DNA from: Zavarzinia marina
Lineage (GTDB): Bacteria > Pseudomonadota > Alphaproteobacteria > Zavarziniales > Zavarziniaceae
Length of the DNA: 64,000 nt
Direction: 5' to 3'
Assembly: GCF_021568905.1 (NCBI RefSeq)
Contig: NZ_JAKGSB010000004.1
Span: 1 to 64,000 of the forward strand
The translations under genes were made by a program, and so were the position numbers. The notes beneath the pieces are model-generated. The model did no database searches. It saw nothing but the letters and a program-made list of their open reading frames with translations, and was not told the origin of the DNA. Shown here piece by piece: positions 52,441 through 61,111 of this stretch (position 1 is the stretch's first letter; each line of letters opens with the position of its first letter).

Positions 52441-53451
52441 TCAGGCCGCGCGGGCGCGCTTCACGGCGGCGAGACCGTTCAGGCGATCAAGGGCGGCGTC
52501 ATATTCGCGGCGCAGGCGCGCGACCAACTCGCCCGCCGGCAGCACGGCGTCGACGGCGCCGATGCCCTGGCCGCAACCCCAGATGTCGCGCCACGCCTTG
52601 GCGCCGGTATTGCCGCCCGAGCCGAAGTTCATCTTGCTGGGATCGGATTCCGGCAGATTTTCCGGATCCAGACCCGCATTGACGATGGAGGGACGCAGGT
52701 AGTTGCCGTGCACGCCGGTGAAGAGATTGGTGTAGACGATGTCCTCGCCCCCGCAATCGACCACCGCCTGCTTGTAGGCTACGGCGGCATTGGCCTCCCT
52801 GGTCGCGATGAAGGCGGAGCCGATATAGCCGAAATCGGCGCCCATGGCCTGGGCCGCCAGCACGGCATCGCCCCGCGCGATGCAGCCCGACAGGGCCAGC
52901 GGACCGTCGAACCAGGCGCGGATCTCCTGGATCAGGGCGAAGGGCGAGAGCTGGCTGGCATGGCCGCCGGCACCGGCGGCGACCGCGATCAGGCCGTCCG
53001 CGCCCTTCTCGATCGCCTTCCTGGCGAAGGTCTGGTTGATGATGTCGTGCATGACGACGCCGCCATAGGAATGGATGGCGGCGTTCACGTCCTCCCGCGC
53101 GCCCAGCGAGGTGATGATCAGCGGCACCTTGTATTTCACGCACATCTCGACGTCGTGCTGCAGCCGGTCGTTGGAGCGGTGCACGATCTGGTTGACGGCG
53201 AAGGGCGCCGAGGGCGTGTCCGGATGATCGCGGTCGAAGGCCGCCAGTTCCTCGGTGATGCGGTGCAGCCATTCGTCGAGCTGGGCCGCCGGCCGCGCGT
53301 TCAGCGCCGGAAACGAGCCGACGATACCGGCCTTGCACTGGGCGATCACCAGATCCGGGTTGGAGACGATGAACAGCGGGGCGGCGATCGCGGGCAGGCT
53401 GAGACGGCGGCGCAGGCCATTGGCAATGCCGTCGGTACGGTCGATGATCAT
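52441..53451 (-). CDS. Nitronate monooxygenase family protein
   Basis: A 336-residue FMN-dependent TIM barrel of the 2-nitropropane dioxygenase family: PAIAAPLFIVSNPDLV near the N-terminus, GADGLIAVAAGAGGHA for FMN phosphate/active-site His, and the GADFGYIGSAFIATREA motif. It differs clearly from the family member at 17.3-18.3 kb. It heads a likely two-gene operon with the enoyl-CoA hydratase, and diverges from a TetR gene across a gap with two palindromic operators. This grouping recurs in acyl-CoA catabolism loci; the true substrate is not known. Confidence 0.89.
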   Translation of the reverse strand: MIIDRTDGIANGLRRRLSLPAIAAPLFIVSNPDLVIAQCKAGIVGSFPALNARPAAQLDEWLHRITEELAAFDRDHPDTPSAPFAVNQIVHRSNDRLQHDVEMCVKYKVPLIITSLGAREDVNAAIHSYGGVVMHDIINQTFARKAIEKGADGLIAVAAGAGGHASQLSPFALIQEIRAWFDGPLALSGCIARGDAVLAAQAMGADFGYIGSAFIATREANAAVAYKQAVVDCGGEDIVYTNLFTGVHGNYLRPSIVNAGLDPENLPESDPSKMNFGSGGNTGAKAWRDIWGCGQGIGAVDAVLPAGELVARLRREYDAALDRLNGLAAVKRARAA

Positions 53452-53499
53452 GCTTCCTCTCCGTGGATCCGTAGGTCCGATTTGGTTTTGCGTGACTAT

Positions 53500-53532
53500 G
53501 GAAACACTGTTACCATGAGAAACATCGTTTCC
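53500..53532. promoter_or_regulatory. Paired imperfect palindromes, candidate TetR operators
   Basis: GGAAACA-C-TGTTACC at 53500-53514 and GAGAAACATCGTTTCC at 53517-53532 are related near-palindromes; the outer arms TGGAAAC (53499-53505) and GTTTCCA (53527-53533) are perfectly complementary. They sit between the divergent nitronate monooxygenase and TetR genes, 38 bases from the TetR start. Confidence 0.65.
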
Positions 53533-53570
53533 ACAAGTCCCACGGACATCATCGAATCGGGAATGCGAGC

Positions 53571-54218
53571 TTGACCACGGCGAGTTTCGACGCGCGCCAG
53601 CAAAGGGCCGACATGCGGGAGGATCTGCGCGCCGCGCTTCTGGCGGCCGCCGCCCGGATCCTGTCGGAGGACGGCCTCGGCGCGCTGACGCTGCGCCGTC
53701 TGGCGGAGCGGGTGAACGTCTCGACCAAGGCGGTCTATACCCTGTTCGGCGGCAAGGAAGGGTTGCTCGAGGCGCTCTATCTCGATGCCTTCGACGGGCT
53801 CGAGGTGTTCGCGCCCGAAAGCGCCGCGATCGGCGCCCCGCCGGAACGCCTGCTGGCCATGGCGCGCGGCTATCGCGCCTATGCGCTGGCCCGGCCCGAT
53901 CGCTATGCCGTCATGTTCGGGGATGCCGCCACCGGCTTCTCGCCCTCGGCCGAGAGCCGGCGCCACGCCTGGAACACCACGCGACCCATGCGCCACACCC
54001 TGATGGAATGCAAGCCCGGCATGACGGCCGAGGAGGCCGATTTCGTCATGCGCGCGATCTGGGCCACCATGCACGGCATCGTCAGCCTCGAGCTGCGCCA
54101 GTTGATCGGGGGCCGCGAGATGGCGGACCGCCTGTTCGACGAGACGCTGATCGCGGTCCTGAACCATTTCGCCGTGCCCCTGCCCCCGGGGCTGCGCAAG
54201 ACCGCCGCGACGACCTGA
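53571..54218 (+). CDS. TetR-family transcriptional regulator
   Basis: A 215-residue regulator with HTH at about 20-66 (LLAAAARILSEDGLGALTLRRLAERVNVSTKAVYTLFGGKEGLLEALY, in parts) and a TetR_C-type ligand domain (WHG-like; ARPDRYAVMFG, MHGIVSLELRQL). The start may be TTG 53571 or ATG 53613. It is divergent from the nitronate monooxygenase operon, and the paired palindromes between them make it the probable repressor of both. The ligand is unknown; acyl-CoA esters are common for such contexts. Confidence 0.88.
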   Translation: MTTASFDARQQRADMREDLRAALLAAAARILSEDGLGALTLRRLAERVNVSTKAVYTLFGGKEGLLEALYLDAFDGLEVFAPESAAIGAPPERLLAMARGYRAYALARPDRYAVMFGDAATGFSPSAESRRHAWNTTRPMRHTLMECKPGMTAEEADFVMRAIWATMHGIVSLELRQLIGGREMADRLFDETLIAVLNHFAVPLPPGLRKTAATT

Positions 54219-54248
54219 AATCCGCGCCGCCCGAGGCGCCACTTGCCT

Positions 54249-54277
54249 TTGGCTTTGGTGCGGGGCCCGTGTATGGT
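54249..54277 (+). promoter_or_regulatory. Candidate promoter for the LOG gene
   Basis: TTGGCT, a 17-base spacer, then TATGGT. Each hexamer matches consensus at four positions and the spacing is ideal. It lies 94 bases upstream of the LOG start. Confidence 0.45.
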
Positions 54278-54370
54278 CAGGCGGAATACCGTCGCGCGTC
54301 CGGCGCCGGCGGCACGAACCCGTCACGCCGGCGTCGCCCGATCGACGACGCCGGCCAATCTGAGAGAATC

Positions 54371-54958
54371 ATGCCCGTCATCAACAGTCTCTGCGTCTTC
54401 TGCGGTGCCTCCACCCCGCCCGACAGCCGTTTCCTCGATGCCGCCGAACTGCTCGGCAGGAAGCTCGCGGCGGACGGCATCGAACTGGTCTACGGCGGCG
54501 GCGCCCTCGGCCTCATGGGCACGGTCGCCCGCGCCGCCCGCGACAACGGCGGCAAGGTCACCGGCATCATTCCCCATTTCCTGACCAAGATCGAAGCCAA
54601 GCTGGAAGGCATTTCCGAGACCATCGAGGTCGAGACCATGCATCAGCGAAAGCGTCTGATGTTCGAACGCTCGGACGCCTTCGCGGTGCTGCCCGGCGGC
54701 ATGGGCACCCTGGACGAGACGGTGGAGATGATCACCTGGGCCCAGCTCCAGCTTCACAAGAAGCCGATCCTGCTGGTCGACGTGCTCGGCTACTGGCAAC
54801 CCTTCGCCAGCCTGATCGAACATGTGATCACCAATGGTTTCGCCCGCCCCAACACCCGCGATTTCGTGACCGTGGTCCCCGGCGTCGACGACATCCTGCC
54901 GACCCTGTCGCAGATGCGGATCAGCGCCGAGCCGGTCTCCATGCCGGTCGCCGAGTGA
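54371..54958 (+). CDS. LOG-family protein (nucleotide 5'-monophosphate phosphoribohydrolase)
   Basis: A 195-residue Rossmann-like enzyme of the LOG/TIGR00730 family. The motif PGGMGTLDE is present together with LVYGGGALGLMGTVA and MHQRKRLMFERSDAF. These enzymes cleave the ribose-phosphate from adenine-type nucleotides; plant LOG activates cytokinins, while bacterial members such as PpnN hydrolyse AMP/GMP. No isopentenyltransferase is adjacent, so a general nucleotide role is more likely. A terminator follows (54991-55010). Confidence 0.93.
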   Translation: MPVINSLCVFCGASTPPDSRFLDAAELLGRKLAADGIELVYGGGALGLMGTVARAARDNGGKVTGIIPHFLTKIEAKLEGISETIEVETMHQRKRLMFERSDAFAVLPGGMGTLDETVEMITWAQLQLHKKPILLVDVLGYWQPFASLIEHVITNGFARPNTRDFVTVVPGVDDILPTLSQMRISAEPVSMPVAE

Positions 54959-54990
54959 GTATCGCGGAAGAGTTGAAGACTTCGACGATT

Positions 54991-55010
54991 AGGGGGCTGA
55001 ACAGCCCCCT
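54991..55010 (+). terminator. Intrinsic terminator of the LOG gene
   Basis: AGGGGGCT pairs with AGCCCCCT around the loop GAAC, followed by TCCCTTGTG. It begins 33 bases after the stop at 54958 and ends 57 bases before the icd start, so the icd promoter must overlap or follow it. Confidence 0.78.
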
Positions 55011-55067
55011 TCCCTTGTGTATTGTGCGGCGCATAACAACAGCGCCTCAATGGAAGGAATGGGTTGC

Positions 55068-56282
55068 ATGGTAGCCAAGATCAAGGTCGCCAATCCGGTC
55101 GTGGAACTCGACGGCGACGAGATGACCCGGATCATCTGGACCTTCATCAAGAACAAGCTGATCCTGCCCTACCTCGACCTCCCCATTCAGTATTTCGATC
55201 TGGGGATCGAGTATCGCGACCAGACCGACGATCAGGTGACCGTCGATGCCGCCAACGCCATCAAGGCGGTCGGCGTCGGCATCAAATGCGCGACCATCAC
55301 CCCCGACGAGGCCCGTGTCGAGGAATTCAAGCTGAAGAAGATGTGGCGCTCGCCGAACGGCACCATCCGCAACATCCTCGGCGGCGTGATCTTCCGCGAG
55401 CCGATCATCTGCCAGAACGTGCCGCGCCTGGTGCCGGGCTGGACCAAGCCGATCGTCGTCGGCCGTCACGCCTTCGGCGACCAGTATCGCGCCACCGACT
55501 TCAAGGTGCCGGGCAAGGGCAAGATGACGATCAAGTTCGTCGGCGACGACGGCACCGTGATCGAGCACGACGTCTACGACTTCCCGGGCGCCGGCGTCGC
55601 CATGGCGATGTACAACCTCGACGACTCGATCCGCGATTTCGCCCGCGCCTCGATGAACTACGGCCTCATCCGCAAGTGGCCGGTCTATCTCTCGACCAAG
55701 AACACGATTCTCAAGGCCTATGACGGCCGCTTCAAGGACCTGTTCCAGGAAGTCTACGAGAACGAGTTCAAGGCCAAGTTCGACGAAGCCGGCATCATCT
55801 ACGAGCACCGCCTGATCGACGACATGGTCGCCTCGGCCCTGAAGTGGGAAGGCGGCTATGTCTGGGCCTGCAAGAACTACGACGGCGACGTGCAGTCCGA
55901 CACCGTGGCCCAGGGCTTCGGCTCGCTCGGCCTCATGACCTCGGTCCTGATGACGCCGGACGGCCAGGTGGTCGAGGCGGAAGCGGCGCACGGCACCGTC
56001 ACCCGCCACTACCGCGAGCACCAGAAGGGCAAGGCGACCTCGACCAACCCGATCGCCTCCATCTTCGCCTGGACCGGCGGCCTGAAGCACCGCGCCAAGC
56101 TGGACGGCAACGACGATCTGGCCCATTTCGCCCAGAGCCTCGAGGAAGTCTGCGTCGAGACCGTCGAGGGCGGCCAGATGACCAAGGATCTCGCCATCCT
56201 GATCAGCAAGGATCAGCCCTGGCTGACCACCGAGGCCTTCCTCGAAGCCCTCGACACCAACCTGCAGAAGAAGCTGGCGTAA
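55068..56282 (+). CDS. icd: NADP-dependent isocitrate dehydrogenase
   Basis: A 404-residue cytosolic TCA-cycle enzyme that converts isocitrate to 2-oxoglutarate. The sequence is of the eukaryotic-like homodimeric type ([24 protein letters not shown] in residues 1-24; [63 protein letters not shown]), the form typical of alphaproteobacteria, not the E. coli type. ATG 55068 is chosen by alignment; GGAAGGAAT lies upstream. It is followed by a strong terminator and stands alone. Confidence 0.97.
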   Translation: MVAKIKVANPVVELDGDEMTRIIWTFIKNKLILPYLDLPIQYFDLGIEYRDQTDDQVTVDAANAIKAVGVGIKCATITPDEARVEEFKLKKMWRSPNGTIRNILGGVIFREPIICQNVPRLVPGWTKPIVVGRHAFGDQYRATDFKVPGKGKMTIKFVGDDGTVIEHDVYDFPGAGVAMAMYNLDDSIRDFARASMNYGLIRKWPVYLSTKNTILKAYDGRFKDLFQEVYENEFKAKFDEAGIIYEHRLIDDMVASALKWEGGYVWACKNYDGDVQSDTVAQGFGSLGLMTSVLMTPDGQVVEAEAAHGTVTRHYREHQKGKATSTNPIASIFAWTGGLKHRAKLDGNDDLAHFAQSLEEVCVETVEGGQMTKDLAILISKDQPWLTTEAFLEALDTNLQKKLA

Positions 56283-56305
56283 GCCGCTTCCCCTGTCCGA
56301 TGAGA

Positions 56306-56340
56306 CGCCCGCTCCCGCAAGGGGGCGGGCGTTTGCTTTG
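56306..56340 (+). terminator. Intrinsic terminator of icd
   Basis: A 12-bp stem (56306-56317 with 56322-56333) closed by the stable tetraloop GCAA and followed by TTGCTTT. It begins 24 bases after the icd stop. Confidence 0.9.
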
Positions 56341-56440
56341 GGCATGAGGGGGTAGACCCTCGACGCGATCCATGCCCCAATGCGTCCGTTGAAGCGGGAG
56401 TTTGCGCGCGACCGTCAGGCGCGACCCGGGGGAATGCCGC

Positions 56441-58189
56441 GTGACAGCACTGCACATCTATCTGGTCAAACCGACACGCTACGACGACGACGGCTATCCC
56501 GTGCAATGGTGGCGGTCCATCGTGCCGTCGAATTCCATGGCCTGTGTCGCCGGCATCGTGCAGGACGCGGTCGACCGACGGATTCTCGGGCCCGATGTCG
56601 AGATCCGCTACTTCTGGCTGGACGAGACCAACACCAAGGTCGACCCCCAGGCGATCATCGCGAAGACCCGGAAAGCGGGCGCCCGGCTGCTGGTCTTCAT
56701 GGTCGGCGTGCAGAGCAACATGTTCCCCCGCGCCGTCGACCTGTCGCGCGTCTTCCGCGCGGCGGGGGTTCCGGTCTGCGTCGGCGGCTTCCACGTCTCG
56801 GGCATCCTGTCGATGCTGGACGAAATGCCGGACGACATCGTCGAGGCCAAGGCGCTCGGCATATCCCTCTTCGCCGGCGAGGCGGAGGACGGACGGATCG
56901 ACCAGGTGATCCGCGACGGCTACGCCGGCACGCTTGCGCCCGTCTATGATTTCGTGAACGACCAGCCCAATCTGGCCGGCGCCCCCCTGCCGCTCGCCGA
57001 CAAGCGCGAGCTGCGGCGCATGATCTACGGCTATTCGACCGTGGACCTCGGCCGCGGCTGCCCGTTCGAATGCTCGTTCTGCACCATCATCAACGTTCAG
57101 GGCCGGAAGAGCCGTTTCCGCACGCCCGACGATCTCGAAGCCATCGTCCGGCGCAATGTCGCCGCCGGCATCACCGGCTTCTTCCTGACCGACGACAATT
57201 TCGCCCGCAACCGAAGCTGGGAAGCCCATCTCGACCGCCTGATCGCGCTGCGCGCCGAAGGCATCAAGGTCCATCTGGTCATCCAGATCGACACGCTGGC
57301 CCACAAGATCCCCAATTTCATCGAGAAATGCGTGGCCGCCGGCACCGATCAGGTCTTCGTCGGTCTCGAGAACATCAATGCCGACAGCCTGGAGGCGAGC
57401 AAGAAGCGCCAGAACCGGGTCGAGGATTACCGGGAGATGTTCCTGGCCTGGAAACGCCATCCGGTGCTCATCACCTGCGGCTATATCATCGGCTTTCCGA
57501 ACGACACCAAGGAGTCGATCCTGCGCGACATCGCGGTGATCAAGGCGCAATTGCCGATCGATTTCCTCTACATGAATTACCTGACGCCCCTGCCGGGCTG
57601 CGAGGATCACAAGAAGCTGCTGCAGGCCGGGGCCTGGATGGACCCGGACATGAGCAAATACGATCTCAACCACCGGGTCACCCACCACCCGCGCATGAGC
57701 GACGCCGAATGGGAAGAAGCCTTCCTGGCGGCGCATCGCAGCTTCTATGACTTCGAGCACCTGGGCCGGATCATGAAACGCATGGTGGCGCTGCGCATCC
57801 ACAAGCCGAACATGCTGGTGCACCGCCTGCTGGGCTATCGCGAGTCCGTGTTGTCGGAAGGCGTGGCCATGCTGGAATCCGGCATCATCCGCATCCGCCG
57901 TCGGCGCCAGCGCCGCCACGGCCTGCCGCTGGAAGGCCGGCTGACCTTCTATGGCCGCAATTGGGCCCGCTCACTGCGCGGCACGGCGCAGACCTGGCGC
58001 ACCTGGGCGCGCTTGAAGCTGATGATGCGCGCGGCCCGGCGCGACGCGGATCGCCTCGCCTATACGGATGCCGCGATCGCCCTGGGCGATGGCGCCGCCA
58101 ACGACCAGTTCCTGGCCGCGACCCGCACCACCGCCTATGCCGAACGCCGTGCCGCCCGCGCGGCGGGCGCCGATCGCGGGCCGGCCTGA
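56441..58189 (+). CDS. B12-binding-domain radical SAM protein
   Basis: A 582-residue enzyme. The N-terminal half resembles a cobalamin-binding domain (LVFMVGVQSN, VCVGGFHVSGIL, GEAEDG); the radical SAM cluster motif is CPFECSFC (Cys207, Cys211, Cys214), followed by FFLTDDNFARN and FVGLENINADSLEASKKRQNR, as in B12-dependent radical SAM proteins. The last 100 residues are strongly basic. The canonical DxHxxG B12 motif is not seen, so cobalamin may be bound base-off or not at all. The start GTG 56441 has a GGGGGAA site. No partner genes are evident, so the substrate is unknown; a methyltransferase role is possible. Confidence 0.87.
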   Translation: MTALHIYLVKPTRYDDDGYPVQWWRSIVPSNSMACVAGIVQDAVDRRILGPDVEIRYFWLDETNTKVDPQAIIAKTRKAGARLLVFMVGVQSNMFPRAVDLSRVFRAAGVPVCVGGFHVSGILSMLDEMPDDIVEAKALGISLFAGEAEDGRIDQVIRDGYAGTLAPVYDFVNDQPNLAGAPLPLADKRELRRMIYGYSTVDLGRGCPFECSFCTIINVQGRKSRFRTPDDLEAIVRRNVAAGITGFFLTDDNFARNRSWEAHLDRLIALRAEGIKVHLVIQIDTLAHKIPNFIEKCVAAGTDQVFVGLENINADSLEASKKRQNRVEDYREMFLAWKRHPVLITCGYIIGFPNDTKESILRDIAVIKAQLPIDFLYMNYLTPLPGCEDHKKLLQAGAWMDPDMSKYDLNHRVTHHPRMSDAEWEEAFLAAHRSFYDFEHLGRIMKRMVALRIHKPNMLVHRLLGYRESVLSEGVAMLESGIIRIRRRRQRRHGLPLEGRLTFYGRNWARSLRGTAQTWRTWARLKLMMRAARRDADRLAYTDAAIALGDGAANDQFLAATRTTAYAERRAARAAGADRGPA

Positions 58190-58265
58190 TCCTCCACCCT
58201 TAGGCGGATGGAGCCGCGCGCGCCGGCCCCCTAACCTCCTTCCCGCAGATCGGGAGAGAGGGACC

Positions 58266-59057
58266 ATGCTGACACCAATGACCGGCCGGAGCGTGATCGT
58301 CACCGGGGCGAGCAAGGGCATCGGGCGCGGCATCGCGCTCCGCTTCGGCGAGGTCGGCGCCAAGGTCCTCGTCGTCTCGCGCCGCCTCGAGGACGCGGCC
58401 AAGGTCGCGGACGAGATCACGGCCGCCGGCGGCATCGCCCTGCCCTTCGCCGCCGACGTCGGGCGGGAGGCGGACGCCAGGGCGATGGCCGACGCCGCCG
58501 TCGCGGCCCATGGCGGCATCGACGTTCTTTGCGCCAATGCCGGCATCTATCCGACCACGCCGCTGGCCGAGATGACCATGGACGACTACGGCCGGGTCAT
58601 GGACACCAATGTGAAGGGCACCTTCCTTTCGGTAATCGCCTGCCTGCCGGCCCTGAAGGCAAAGCGTAAGGGTCGCATCGTCCTCACCTCCTCCATCACC
58701 GGGCCGATAACCGGAGTTCCCTACATGACCCATTACGCGGCATCCAAATCGGCGCAATTGGGCTTCATGCGCGCCGCCGCCCTCGAACTGGCGCCCTGGC
58801 GCATCACCGTGAACGCGGTCCTGCCCGGTAACATCATGACCGAAGGGCTGGCCGGCCTCGGCGCGGATCACGTCGCGACCATGGAAGCCTCGGTGCCGCT
58901 GCGCCGGCTCGGCACCGTCTTCGACATCGCCAATGCCGTCCTCTACTTCGCCTCCGACGAAGCCGCCTATGTCACCGCCCAATCCCTCGTCGTCGACGGC
59001 GGCCAGATCCTGCCCGAGGGCGGCATGATGGCGCCGGAGGTGGAAGAAGCCGGCTAA
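58266..59057 (+). CDS. Short-chain dehydrogenase/reductase (FabG-like)
   Basis: A 263-residue classical SDR. The nucleotide-binding TGASKGIGRG (residues 14-23), NAGIYPTTPLAEM and the catalytic Ser-Tyr-Lys set (SSITG; YMTHYAASKSA) are present, and YVTAQSLVVDGGQ ends the fold. It resembles 3-oxoacyl-ACP reductases, but the true substrate is unknown; many paralogues exist. GGGAGAGAGGG precedes the ATG. The 3' end overlaps the convergent TetR gene by four bases, and the regulator may control it. Confidence 0.93.
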   Translation: MLTPMTGRSVIVTGASKGIGRGIALRFGEVGAKVLVVSRRLEDAAKVADEITAAGGIALPFAADVGREADARAMADAAVAAHGGIDVLCANAGIYPTTPLAEMTMDDYGRVMDTNVKGTFLSVIACLPALKAKRKGRIVLTSSITGPITGVPYMTHYAASKSAQLGFMRAAALELAPWRITVNAVLPGNIMTEGLAGLGADHVATMEASVPLRRLGTVFDIANAVLYFASDEAAYVTAQSLVVDGGQILPEGGMMAPEVEEAG

Positions 59058-59611
59058 ATCCGCCCGAAGCGTCGCCGCCAGCCGTCTAGGAGCATGGTGA
59101 AGACGTCCGGGCGGTCGAGGGCGCGGGCGAGCACGATGGCGCCCTGGATGGCGCCGACGGCTTCGGCGGCGGCTCCGGCCGCGGCTTCAGCGGGCCAGCC
59201 GAGGCGGCGCAGGGCCATGTCGAGGGCTTCGACCCAGGCGGCGAAATAGGTGGAGAGGGCGGCGGCGAAACGGTCGCGCGTGTCGCCCAGCGCGAAGGCG
59301 CCGACCAGACAGACGCGGCGGCCGCTGCGGAAATAGGCTTCGCTGGCATCGAACATATGGGCGATGGCGGCGGCGGCATCGGTGCCGTCGCGCAAGGGTG
59401 CATAGATCTCGCGTTCGAACCAGGCGTCGATCTCGGCCAGGACGGCGGTCGCCATCTCTTCCTTCCCACCGGGGAAGAAGTGATAGAGGCTGCCCTTGCC
59501 AAGGCCCGTCGCCGCCGTGATGCGGGCGAGGCTGGCGCCCTCGAAGCCGAATTCGCGAAACACTTCCGCCAGCAGCGGGATGACGTCCGCCCGTTCCGCG
59601 ACCCGCCTCAT
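59054..59611 (-). CDS. TetR-family transcriptional regulator
   Basis: A 185-residue regulator with HTH in residues 10-55 (LLAEVFREFGFEGASLARITAATGLGKGSLYHFFPGGKEEM, in parts) and an AcrR/YcdC-like ligand domain (RRVCLVGAFALGDTRDRF). It converges with the SDR gene and is 214 bases downstream of the NTF2-like gene on the same strand, separated by palindromic repeat sequence. It is the nearest regulator to the twin TGTAC operators at 60310-60344. Confidence 0.9.
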   Translation of the reverse strand: MRRVAERADVIPLLAEVFREFGFEGASLARITAATGLGKGSLYHFFPGGKEEMATAVLAEIDAWFEREIYAPLRDGTDAAAAIAHMFDASEAYFRSGRRVCLVGAFALGDTRDRFAAALSTYFAAWVEALDMALRRLGWPAEAAAGAAAEAVGAIQGAIVLARALDRPDVFTMLLDGWRRRFGRI

Positions 59612-59662
59612 GCCGATCCCCCCATGGTCGGCGGGAAGGGGCGGCGCGCGTCATCGATGCCC

Positions 59663-59754
59663 CCCTCACCCCGACCCTCTCCCCCCTCTCGGGGGGCGAG
59701 GGAGAACATAAAGCCCCGCACCCCGCTTGCGGAAAGAGGGGTTGGGGTGAGGGG
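59663..59754. repeat. Large imperfect palindrome, CCCTCACCCC type
   Basis: CCCCTCACCCCGACCCTC at 59663-59680 is matched by the inverted arm at 59736-59754 (GAGGGGTTGGGGTGAGGGG). A second, inner stem (CTCCCCCCTCTCGGGGGGCGAG-like, 59679-59702) lies between. It resembles dispersed intergenic REP elements of proteobacteria and lies between TetR and the NTF2-like gene. Confidence 0.8.
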
Positions 59755-59771
59755 CGACACACCGCCGCCAC

Positions 59772-59790
59772 CGTCCCGCGCCGGGATGAC
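59772..59790. repeat. Partial REP-like element
   Basis: CGTCCCGCGCCGGGATGAC is a truncated relative of the element at 34135-34219 and 51474-51553, consisting mainly of the right arm. It abuts the larger palindrome. Confidence 0.55.
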
Positions 59791-59825
59791 AGATGAAAAA
59801 GAGGGAGCGTCGGCAGGGACCATGC

Positions 59826-60293
59826 TCAAAGACCGAGATCGGACAGTCCCGGATGATCGTCCGGCCGCCGGCCGAGGGGCCAGTGGAATTTGCGCTCGGC
59901 TTCCGTGATCGGCAGATCGTTGATCGAGGCATGGCGCCGGCGCATCAGGCCGTTCTCGTCGAATTCCCAATTCTCGTTGCCGTAGGATCGGAACCAATGG
60001 CCGGAATCGTCGCGCCATTCATAGGCGAAGCGAACAGCGATGCGGTTGCCGCCATGGGTCCAGACTTCCTTGATCAGGCGATAGTCCAGCTCGCGCGCCC
60101 ATTTGCGCGTCAGGAAACCGACGATCGCGTCGCGCCCGGTGACGAATTCCGCGCGGTTGCGCCAGACGCTGTCGGGCGTATAGGCCAGCGATACCCGTTC
60201 GGGATCACGGCTGTTCCAGGCATCTTCCGCCATGCGCGCCTTCTGAGCGGCGGTTTCGGCGGTGAAGGGCGGCAGGGGTGGTTTCGCGGTCAT
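59826..60293 (-). CDS. NTF2-like protein of DUF1348 family
   Basis: A 155-residue SnoaL/NTF2-fold protein. The characteristic motif is [24 protein letters not shown] and [34 protein letters not shown], very well conserved in DUF1348, whose function is unknown. The start ATG 60293 follows GAGAGG; an in-frame start at 60353 would place coding sequence through the operator palindromes and is rejected. Two tandem operator-like palindromes lie 17-51 bases upstream, so expression is almost certainly controlled by a dedicated repressor. Confidence 0.92.
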   Translation of the reverse strand: MTAKPPLPPFTAETAAQKARMAEDAWNSRDPERVSLAYTPDSVWRNRAEFVTGRDAIVGFLTRKWARELDYRLIKEVWTHGGNRIAVRFAYEWRDDSGHWFRSYGNENWEFDENGLMRRRHASINDLPITEAERKFHWPLGRRPDDHPGLSDLGL

Positions 60294-60309
60294 GACGGCC
60301 TCTCGTTTC

Positions 60310-60344
60310 TGTACCAATAAGTACAATGTGTACCTATCAGTACA
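60310..60344. promoter_or_regulatory. Twin TGTAC-N6-GTACA operators
   Basis: Two perfect 16-bp palindromic sites, TGTACCAATAAGTACA at 60310-60325 and TGTACCTATCAGTACA at 60329-60344, separated by three bases (19 bp centre to centre). They lie immediately upstream of the NTF2-like gene, whose promoter they must overlap. The arms are identical while the centres differ, as expected for protein-binding sites. Confidence 0.88.
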
Positions 60345-60373
60345 GAAACGCAAGCATCAGGGCCCATCCCTCG

Positions 60374-60922
60374 TCAGCGGGCTGCCGAGCGTTGGCTGTC
60401 GATGATCGTGTAGACGTTGCGAGCATCCTCGATATCGAGAAACTGTGGGGATGGGTCCAACGCGGGCATCCATATGCCGTTGTTCAGCCGTCTGGAGTCC
60501 GTCGCGGAAAATCGCAGTGTGCCGCGCCTGTCCGGTCGCTCCTTGAGTTCCAGGGCCGGCAGCCGGTCGAGGTTGAGCGAGACGATACTGCCGAACGGAC
60601 CATGGCGGAAAATGACGATCCGCTGGTTCGTCACGGCATAATGGGTTCGGCCCCGCACGAACGCGTCGACCATAAATCTGCCGACCAGTATGAAAAGGCC
60701 GACAGCGAGCATGAGGGCCATTATGGCCTTGGGCATAAAGGCACCGTCGCGACCCAATACGTCAATGGCGCCCGCGACCACGGTGCCACACCAGACCAGA
60801 CTGAAGGGGATCAGGAAGAAGTCGCGGGCGCCCAAGACCAGCCCGCGCCGCGGCCGGCCTTGCCACAGCAGCCGCTCGCCCGGAAGGAAATCAAATTGCA
60901 CGGCAACACCCGGAAGTGGCAT
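60374..60922 (-). CDS. PH-domain membrane protein
   Basis: A 182-residue protein with two transmembrane helices (FFLIPFSLVWCGTVVAGAIDVL and AIMALMLAVGLFILVGRFMV) followed by a bacterial PH-like domain (HYAVTNQRIVIFRHGPFGSIVSLNLDRLPALELKERPDRRGTLRF in parts). Similar small proteins are annotated as PH-domain (bPH) proteins of unknown function. The start is uncertain: ATG 60922 gives the conserved beginning FLPGERLLWQGRP, but ATG 60976 is in frame upstream. No ribosome-binding site is convincing for either. It diverges from the efflux operon. Confidence 0.78.
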   Translation of the reverse strand: MPLPGVAVQFDFLPGERLLWQGRPRRGLVLGARDFFLIPFSLVWCGTVVAGAIDVLGRDGAFMPKAIMALMLAVGLFILVGRFMVDAFVRGRTHYAVTNQRIVIFRHGPFGSIVSLNLDRLPALELKERPDRRGTLRFSATDSRRLNNGIWMPALDPSPQFLDIEDARNVYTIIDSQRSAAR

Positions 60923-61111
60923 TCGAGGGCCCGACCATAACCGAATGGGCCATGCTCCGCCACGCGACATTTGCACGGTGAAAGAGTGCCGGTTCCTTCC
61001 CGGGTCGGCCTGCGGCGCATTGTATCAATTTGTAAATCAGCTTGTTCGATCGGCCATTCCGCCCCATCTCTGTTGGGCCTGCCGAAGGTAAAGAAGCGGA
61101 GCCTGTAGCCC

